DNA from: Tritrichomonas foetus
Taxonomy: Eukaryota > Parabasalia > Tritrichomonadida > Tritrichomonadidae
Reading direction: 5' to 3'
DNA: 12,837 nt
NCBI GenBank assembly: GCA_001839685.1
Contig: MLAK01000997.1
Span: forward strand, 27,481 to 40,317
The notes below the pieces were generated by a model. It did not search any database and was not told the DNA's origin. It worked only from the letters and a program-made list of their open reading frames with translations. This document shows positions 8,014 to 12,837 of the stretch, piece by piece; within the stretch, counting starts at the first letter, position 1, and each line of letters opens with the position of its first letter. A program made the translations under genes and the position numbers.

Positions 8014-9225
8014 ATGATTATGATTTATTGTAGTAGCCACGGTTGGGGCCATTGTGCTCGTATGCTACCAATTATCGATCAGCTTTTTGAATATAAGATT
8101 GAAATTGTAACAACAGCGCCCGAATGGCTTTTTACTTCATCAATGACGAATAAAAGAAGATTTCCACTTCAAATCAGACATCTAAAAACAGATCCAGGTT
8201 GTGTTCAATCCGATGCCTTTCGAATGGACATTCCAAAAACCATCGCTGCATTTAAAGAAATATATGATCAATATGATATAATGCTTAAAAATGAGGTTAG
8301 TTTACTTTTACAAAGAGAAAAAGTTCGTCTAATTATTTCTGACATCTCTGTTTTTGGGCAACTTGTTGCGGAGTCCATAAATGTTCCATCAATCTGCATT
8401 GCAACATTTGATTGGCCATTCATCTATCAAAATGTCAGAAATATTGATCCTGAATTTTCCCACATATTGGACGAAATTGAAGTGATTAGTCAAAGATTTG
8501 ACTATTGCTTAGTTCCTGGCACCATTTGTAAACCACTTAAAATTGGCAAACAACAAGTCCAAATTCACTGGGATTCAAGGAAACCCAGATTAGAGAAAAG
8601 AGAAGTACTAGAAAGCTTAGGATTTTCATTCGATGCCGATTTGATCCTTTTAACATTCGGCGGCCATATGGCTAGTAGTCTGCCGAGTCAAGTTTGGAAG
8701 AAATACAAAGATTTTGAGTTTTTAGTACTTGTCCCTGATGAAAAAGTGACTGATTTACCTCCTGCGGATAACGTCCACTATTTATCTGATAAAAAATGGT
8801 CTGGCTATCACACTGATCTTGTAAACACATGTGACTTGATCATCGGCAAGCTTGGATACGGAACGTGTGGTGAAATTCTTCATTGTAAAAAGCCGCTTTT
8901 GTGTGTGAAGCGAATTGAAAATCCAGAATGTGACTTTTTAACACCAGTGATGAAATCTGCTGTTCCAATGATAGAAATAACTCCTGAGCAATTCTTGGCT
9001 GGTGATTGGGATTATATTTTTGAATTGATTAATGTGGAAAGAGGTAAAGAATACGTGGATTATGAAACTGATGGGGAAATTCAGGTAGCAAAATGGGTGA
9101 GATATATTTTGCATGATAAAGAGCCACGAAAACCAATTGATATCCATGTTGTTATTGCTTGCATATTAACATTTTTGTTAATTTTGACATTTTATCGATA
9201 TTTTACTGATGGAAAGATTTTTTGA
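8014..9225 (+). CDS. GT-B glycosyltransferase, L-arabinokinase N-domain-like, tail-anchored
   Basis: A 403-residue protein predicted to transfer a sugar from a nucleotide-sugar donor; substrate unknown. It opens with SHGWGHCAR (8-16), the variant of the G-H-G-x-G-H-x-x-R loop in the N-terminal half of plant L-arabinokinase (ARA1). In the same order as ARA1 come TAPEWLFTS (34-42), DPGCVQSDA (60-68), an SD pair (109-110), FDWPFIY (132-138), FGGH (215-218), and GKLGYGTCGE (278-287) followed by KPLLCVKR, the donor-binding side of a GT-B fold. The GHMP kinase half of ARA1 is absent. Residues about 377-396 form one hydrophobic segment followed by only a few residues, and there is no signal peptide. 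This suggests a tail anchor with the catalytic domain facing the cytosol. The first ATG is used; a second lies two codons later. An AATAAA follows the TGA stop. Confidence 0.8.
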   Translation: MIMIYCSSHGWGHCARMLPIIDQLFEYKIEIVTTAPEWLFTSSMTNKRRFPLQIRHLKTDPGCVQSDAFRMDIPKTIAAFKEIYDQYDIMLKNEVSLLLQREKVRLIISDISVFGQLVAESINVPSICIATFDWPFIYQNVRNIDPEFSHILDEIEVISQRFDYCLVPGTICKPLKIGKQQVQIHWDSRKPRLEKREVLESLGFSFDADLILLTFGGHMASSLPSQVWKKYKDFEFLVLVPDEKVTDLPPADNVHYLSDKKWSGYHTDLVNTCDLIIGKLGYGTCGEILHCKKPLLCVKRIENPECDFLTPVMKSAVPMIEITPEQFLAGDWDYIFELINVERGKEYVDYETDGEIQVAKWVRYILHDKEPRKPIDIHVVIACILTFLLILTFYRYFTDGKIF

Positions 9226-9255
9226 GTTTCAGAATTTATATTTTATAATGTTTGA

Positions 9256-9263
9256 TAAATAAA
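9256..9263 (+). terminator. TAAATAAA poly(A)-signal-like motif
   Basis: TAAATAAA, containing AATAAA at 9258-9263, lies about 32 nt after the TGA stop of the glycosyltransferase gene. It matches both the canonical hexamer and the UAAA signal reported for trichomonads. Confidence 0.4.
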
Positions 9264-9562
9264 GCCTTCGATTATTCTTTATTGATATAATTAATTTATC
9301 ATTTGTTCAGTGAAATCAATATTTTGATTATTCTATATTATCAACAGACAAATGTTTGACTATTCCTAAAGAAAATAATGAGTATATTCAGTCGATTCCC
9401 ATAATGTAAAGATCAATCTACACATAATTTATTTCATATTCCAAATTATCCAGCAGTTCTTTTACTCCTTAAACATGAATGGTTAAAAGATAAAATTGTT
9501 TAAAACAATGTGATATTTTAGACTCTAGAAATAACGATTGTTATTTTAGAAATGATAATTCA

Positions 9563-9586
9563 TTGTTCTGAATGTTCTCAGAACAA
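9563..9586. repeat. 9-bp perfect stem-loop
   Basis: TTGTTCTGA (9563-9571) and TCAGAACAA (9578-9586) are exact reverse complements around a 6-nt loop. This is the most GC-containing stem of the convergent intergenic cluster, and might mark a transcript 3' end or a small RNA. Confidence 0.45.
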
Positions 9587-9789
9587 AAATATATTCAATC
9601 AAAATGTCTGCATTTATCAATGAGGCATACCTTATTATGAATCATGGTAAAGTTTATGAATTTTATATAAGTAGTTATTTATTTCTTAAGAAATCAAACT
9701 AACACATAATGAAAACAACTAACAAAATAATAAAATAAAAAGAACAAATAAGATGCAAAATAAAATAAAAACACTAAAAACAATTTTAT

Positions 9790-9805
9790 AAACAAAATTT
9801 TGTTT
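9790..9805. repeat. 16-bp perfect palindrome directly after a stop codon
   Basis: AAACAAAATTTTGTTT ends at 9805, one base before the TAG stop of the minus-strand gene (9806-9808). A hairpin there could influence 3'-end formation. The base composition makes chance possible. Confidence 0.45.
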
Positions 9806-10936
9806 CTATTTGTGGAAGAACTCATGTGTTTCAGAAGTCGATTTTGAATCCTGCAAAAATTTATCATACAACTGACTAATAGTCATATCTTTGATTCTTA
9901 AATGTGGAAAAGGTTTTTGAAGAACAATCTTAAATCGCGTTTTCTGGATTTTATTATCAGGTACTAAAGACCATTTCTCAATATTATCTGCAAAATTATC
10001 GAACACTTTTTTTTGGAATTTTGCTTCAAGAAGAATCGCTCGAATACGAATAATTAGTGGCAAATATGGGAAAAGGCCTGGGTCATTTTCGCACAAACTC
10101 AGAACTCTGCCAATCTGATAAACCGTAACACCTTCAGGCTTATTTTCAAGAACACGAAAAACTTTTTCTTCAAAAGGTAAATTACTTGGAATTTCCAAAT
10201 GTAAATATGATTCAATTTCATCATTTTTTCTGATAATTTGTTCGGAAACATCAGAATTTGTTGGTTCACAAGTATCATTTAACTTTTTATCAGTTTTATT
10301 TTTCTTTTCTTTTGGTTTGTCAATTTCTACAAATTGTTCTTCATTTTCGAGCTTATTTTTTTTATCGTTATTAGATTTTGTTCTTGATTTTGATTTTGGT
10401 CGGCCTTTTCTTCTCAATTTATCTTCATCGGATTCAAATTCGCCAACAATCAATTCTTCATTGTCAAAAGCGTCGTGCTCGTTTTTTGGTGTGCTTTCAC
10501 CTCCATCTTCATCAGAAAGCGAATTGTTAACTCCGATCAGTGATTCGTCGTTTGAGTTTTTTAAGAATAGGAGATGGCCATTTTTTCGAGTGGCGAGGTT
10601 TTGGTGAAGTAGTCGTGCGTCTGGTCCTCTTGAAAAAGTTTGTTTTGAGACGTATTGAATTTCCGCCCAATGCTTTTGAATGAAATTAACAAGTTCGCTT
10701 TCGGTTGTCCAGCCACCGTGGCTGTAAATGCACATCGTCATCGCTTTTTGAACCGGTGAAATAATTCGGGTGAGTCCTTTTTTCTCGAATGGATGAACAG
10801 TGAAAATCATCGTATTTATAAATTCGTCTGATTTCATTTTACCGAAATCCATTTTCTGATACTCTTCGAGTGAGTTTTTGTGATAGCGTAAATTCTCAAT
10901 CTTTTTCTTGAAGTTATCAATGTTTTTCCATTGCAT
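9806..10936 (-). CDS. AT-hook protein with two possible winged-helix regions, function unknown
   Basis: A 376-residue protein I cannot assign to a family. Residues about 55-125 (ISPVQKAMTMCIYSHGGW onward) look like a compact helix-helix-wing domain. Residues 128-170 are acidic and Ser/Glu/Asp-rich. RRKGRPKSKS (175-184) contains the GRP core of an AT-hook, which binds the minor groove of AT-rich DNA, and continues into a long Lys-rich stretch to about 220 that could serve as a nuclear localisation signal. Residues about 254-327 (LPFEEKVFRVLENKPEGVTVYQIGRVL onward in shorter blocks: EEKVFRVLENKPEGVTVYQI) again suggest a winged helix. The layout is two folded ends joined by a charged linker, consistent with a nuclear DNA-binding or chromatin protein. 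An initiator-like TCATTC sits just before the ATG. It could alternatively be a domesticated transposon protein. Confidence 0.65.
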   Translation of the reverse strand: MQWKNIDNFKKKIENLRYHKNSLEEYQKMDFGKMKSDEFINTMIFTVHPFEKKGLTRIISPVQKAMTMCIYSHGGWTTESELVNFIQKHWAEIQYVSKQTFSRGPDARLLHQNLATRKNGHLLFLKNSNDESLIGVNNSLSDEDGGESTPKNEHDAFDNEELIVGEFESDEDKLRRKGRPKSKSRTKSNNDKKNKLENEEQFVEIDKPKEKKNKTDKKLNDTCEPTNSDVSEQIIRKNDEIESYLHLEIPSNLPFEEKVFRVLENKPEGVTVYQIGRVLSLCENDPGLFPYLPLIIRIRAILLEAKFQKKVFDNFADNIEKWSLVPDNKIQKTRFKIVLQKPFPHLRIKDMTISQLYDKFLQDSKSTSETHEFFHK

Positions 10937-10942
10937 GAATGA
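10937..10942 (-). promoter_or_regulatory. initiator-like box of the AT-hook gene
   Basis: The minus strand reads TCATTC directly before the ATG. The A at 10940 would leave a 4-nt leader, at the short end of what is known for trichomonads. Other TCA boxes lie further upstream, so the exact start is uncertain. Confidence 0.4.
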
Positions 10943-10995
10943 ATAAAACAGAGTTGGGTGATTTGTTGAATTTGATGATTAATGACTTTTTAACA

Positions 10996-11036
10996 ATTTA
11001 TATGGTTGGATAAAGAATATTAACGACCATATAAAT
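10996..11036. repeat. 11-bp inverted repeat with 19-nt loop
   Basis: ATTTATATGGT at 10996-11006 is exactly reverse-complementary to ACCATATAAAT at 11026-11036. It lies 60-100 bp upstream of the AT-hook gene start. Confidence 0.5.
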
Positions 11037-11049
11037 ACGGAAAAAGTTA

Positions 11050-11061
11050 TATTCGCGAATA
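11050..11061. repeat. 12-bp palindrome TATTCGCGAATA
   Basis: A perfect palindrome centred on TCGCGA, which is unusually CpG-rich for this DNA. AAGT and ACTT flank it and pair after a 2-nt bulge. It could be an operator-like site for the divergently placed AT-hook gene. Confidence 0.45.
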
Positions 11062-11320
11062 ACTTGGTTTCTCCAACTTCAAGAAAAAGAAATGTAATTT
11101 TAGGCACTCAGTTAAATTAATAGAATTTTAGAATGATCCTTTTGAATAGTAAGTGCTTCACAAACAGATATATTTAACGAAGAAATATTATCAATAACAA
11201 TGTTGATAATACTGGAATTCATAAAGAATGAATCATCTTTCGAATTTCTCACATTTAGTTGTCTAATAACGGTTGATTTGTCCATCAAGGTTAATTATTC
11301 AAAAAGTTTGGGCTGTACTC

Positions 11321-11345
11321 AATTCCACATGGGGAATTCCACATG
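11321..11345. repeat. 11-bp tandem-like direct repeat, 14-bp period
   Basis: AATTCCACATG occurs at 11321-11331 and 11335-11345, separated by GGG, and is followed by a further AATTC. Short subterminal repeats of this kind are common at transposon ends, where the transposase binds. Confidence 0.5.
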
Positions 11346-11783
11346 AATTCAATTTTTCCACTTTTTCTATTNCGTTTTNNAGATTTTGAATATGGTAATT
11401 CCAGATTTTCAATACTCTAATATTTTCCATATGGTCTCTAACAAGTTAACTCTGATATTCTTAACCATAAATATTTTTCAGACTTTACTTTTAACAAATC
11501 ACATAAATACACTTCAGTGAAGATATATNCGTTGGAAAATGTACCTAATATCACTGCCCATGTCAACCAAAGGCCGTAGTCTCCAATTTATATGATAATT
11601 ACATGACCGCTTGTGAATAAGAACAATACCGACATTTACAACTCAAAAATTTATAAANGATGTGANACTACAACTATTTTTGAAACATAACTGTCATTAG
11701 ACGAAAAAAAACCAAAGATGACCGAACTCATGATCATTGGAAAATATCTTTCTAAATGTGTATATAAGTCATTAATAAAAAGT

Positions 11784-11831
11784 GGGTGATGAAAGGGACG
11801 AGGGACGAGGCACGAGGCCCCTTCATCACCC
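11784..11831. repeat. GC-rich hairpin with GGSACGA heptamer repeats in the loop
   Basis: The arms GGGTGATGAAAGGG (11784-11797) and CCCCTTCATCACCC (11818-11831) pair over 14 positions with one mismatch. The segment between them, overlapping the left arm by three bases, is a tandem heptamer: GGGACGA (11795), GGGACGA (11802), GGCACGA (11809), then GGC. The 48 bases are about 65 percent G+C by my count, in DNA otherwise near 30 percent. It lies about 40 bp beyond the transposase stop. Confidence 0.75.
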
Positions 11832-11848
11832 ATTTATATGTATAAATG
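11831..11848. repeat. 18-bp AT-rich inverted repeat adjoining the GC-rich hairpin
   Basis: CATTTATA (11831-11838) and TATAAATG (11841-11848) are perfect reverse complements around TG. The first base is shared with the hairpin next to it, so two stems would stack end to end. Confidence 0.5.
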
Positions 11849-11871
11849 TAAAAGCATTTTATTGCAATCAA

Positions 11872-12837
11872 TTAAAGTAAAAGCGATTGAATCAATAATA
11901 TATCATAAAAATCCATAATTAATACTAATTTTACATAATCTCTTTTTTGTAAATTGTTCAATTTTAAGAAGTTTTCTAAAAAGACACAATTATCGGCTTT
12001 GTGTCTCATTCTTTTGTTACAAAGGCTACACTTTCGCCTTCCATCTTCCGGAACATTAATTGAATTGGTATAATTTTGGAAATTTTGGTAATGCTGACAT
12101 AAAGTGCTCTTGTGATCACCGCCACAAAAACAGCATGTTTGTGTGAAATGTGGCTTCTGTCCAATTGGCTTCGGACCTCTTTTCTTTTTCTTGGNACCAG
12201 AATCATCCATAATAATGATATCATTGTCTGGCTCGTTTTCTGGTTTCAGAGTTTCAGGATTTAAATTATCAATATTTACAGGTAAGCGTTTTAATATGGA
12301 TTCGATGTAGGAAAACAAATCTTTATATATATCTTCATACTCTGCTATATCATAAATGTTTTGGTAAAGAAGTGCTTTCAGTTGATGAACTCTCACCAAT
12401 TCTGCAGGTGGTTCATTTTCTAATGTTTTATCAATATTTTNCTTTACTTGTTCGGTTTTATTTTCAATATATTGTTGAATCAAATTAAATTCATCATTAT
12501 CGATTGAAAAATTTATGCAAAAATCCTCATCAATGTTGTTTTCAAAATATCGATGNTTGATACATTCTNTAACAGGAATGCTTACANCACAGTATGTGCA
12601 ATATTTAATCATATGAGAGCAAATGAGGCCAAACGTCTGANTTTTGTTACATGAGCAGTGATTATTCTCTATTACAAAAACTTCATTTAATATATCATCC
12701 TGAACTATGTATCTTTCGTTATCTTGACAAATTGATAGTCTTTTTGCCTTATTCATTGATTTTAATATACTATCAATTGTCGATTTGTTTATATAATTTC
12801 TTAAATTTTGAATAAATTTAGAATTTGGAAACATTTC
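11872..12837 (-). CDS. MULE-type transposase, C-terminal part with SWIM zinc finger (partial)
   Basis: The frame is still open at the window edge (the last codon is GAA), so the first Met at 12834 is probably internal and the catalytic DDE domain lies outside. Numbering from that Met, C60-x-C62-x9-C72-x-H74 is a SWIM zinc finger, the domain that typically follows the DDE core in Mutator-like transposases. A low-complexity acidic region (about 195-212) precedes a basic KKKKRGPKP stretch. Two zinc-knuckle-like motifs follow: C-x2-C-x3-H-x4-C at about 234-246 and C-x2-C-x5-H-x4-C at about 269-283. Together these suggest nucleic-acid binding. Six ambiguous bases fall in the frame, giving six unreadable residues but no stop or frameshift. 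A host SWIM-domain protein is the main alternative. Confidence 0.7.
   Translation of the reverse strand, partial: EMFPNSKFIQNLRNYINKSTIDSILKSMNKAKRLSICQDNERYIVQDDILNEVFVIENNHCSCNKXQTFGLICSHMIKYCTYCXVSIPVXECIXHRYFENNIDEDFCINFSIDNDEFNLIQQYIENKTEQVKXNIDKTLENEPPAELVRVHQLKALLYQNIYDIAEYEDIYKDLFSYIESILKRLPVNIDNLNPETLKPENEPDNDIIIMDDSGXKKKKRGPKPIGQKPHFTQTCCFCGGDHKSTLCQHYQNFQNYTNSINVPEDGRRKCSLCNKRMRHKADNCVFLENFLKLNNLQKRDYVKLVLIMDFYDILLIQSLLL

Larger units (their letters stand above)
9226..9805. other. convergent intergenic region with a cluster of stem-loops
   Basis: Both flanking genes end here. No coding frame is convincing. Three inverted repeats lie within 92 bp: ATTGTTT/AAACAAT at 9495-9509, AAATAAC/GTTATTT at 9529-9546, and TTGTTCTGA/TCAGAACAA at 9563-9586. 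A 16-bp palindrome abuts the minus-strand stop. An ACTAACACA stretch at 9698 resembles the trichomonad intron branch motif but lacks the AG acceptor. The rest is simple AT-rich DNA. Confidence 0.5.
10937..11309. other. upstream region of the AT-hook gene with inverted repeats
   Basis: No gene is seen. Inverted repeats are clustered: ATTTATATGGT/ACCATATAAAT (10996-11006 and 11026-11036), the palindrome TATTCGCGAATA (11050-11061) with pairing AAGT/ACTT flanks, and TATTATCAA/TTGATAATA (11186-11194 and 11203-11211). They begin about 60 bp upstream of the start codon on the promoter side. Confidence 0.5.
11310..11871. other. non-coding end of a MULE-like repeat
   Basis: The DNA from about 11310 onward appears to belong to a multicopy repeat. 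It starts with a GC-richer GGGCTGTACTC and two copies of AATTCCACATG (11321-11331 and 11335-11345), and ambiguous bases begin at 11372 and recur to 12641. It carries no gene of its own. It leads into a GC-rich hairpin and then the transposase stop at 11872. GGGCTGTACTC may be the element terminus, but the other end lies outside the window and cannot be compared. Confidence 0.4.

Noticed and set aside
9698..9709. ACTAACACATAA resembling an intron branch/acceptor
   Set aside because: It lacks the terminal AG, has no GTATGT donor nearby, and sits in a gene-free region.
11651..11833. 60-codon minus-strand ORF across the GC-rich hairpin
   Set aside because: It arises from the hairpin and contains ambiguous bases; no domain or family resemblance.
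1..12837. CRISPR array, rRNA, or prokaryotic operon features
   Set aside because: No regularly spaced repeats with unique spacers, no rRNA-like blocks, and the proteins are clearly eukaryotic.

Overview
The window looks like nuclear DNA of an AT-rich, intron-poor protist. A trichomonad (parabasalid such as Trichomonas or Tritrichomonas) fits best. The reasons are long uninterrupted reading frames for clearly eukaryotic proteins with standard stop codons, short initiator-like TCA(Y/N)(T/A) boxes 4-11 nt upstream of three of the start codons, and a Mutator-like (MULE) transposase tail. The genus is inference; no rRNA or other marker is present.

Layout. Bases 1-587 hold no gene but contain two nested pairs of short GC-richer direct repeats. 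Two karyopherins follow in tandem on the minus strand: an importin-7/8/9/11-like protein (588-3173) and a well-supported CSE1/exportin-2 (3726-6563), the factor that recycles importin-alpha. Bases 6564-8013 are non-coding and contain the most interesting structure I found: a probable 895-bp DNA transposon or MITE-like element (6830-7724), with perfect 14-bp terminal inverted repeats and an apparent 8-bp target-site duplication. A plus-strand gene (8014-9225) encodes a GT-B glycosyltransferase related to the N-terminal half of plant L-arabinokinase, but without the kinase domain and with a C-terminal membrane anchor. It converges on a minus-strand gene (9806-10936) for an unrecognised AT-hook protein with two possible winged-helix regions. 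The 580-bp gap between them has several stem-loops.

The right end (about 11310-12837) is repeat-derived. It holds the C-terminal part of a MULE-type transposase (SWIM zinc finger plus zinc knuckles), cut by the window edge. Every ambiguous base (N) in the window falls here, as expected for a collapsed multicopy repeat. Just 3' of the transposase is a GC-rich hairpin whose loop is built from tandem GGSACGA heptamers, out of character for this AT-rich DNA.

The genes do not form an operon. The two karyopherins share a role in nuclear transport, but whether their adjacency matters cannot be judged from one window. Domain assignments were made by eye from remembered family motifs; no database search was run.
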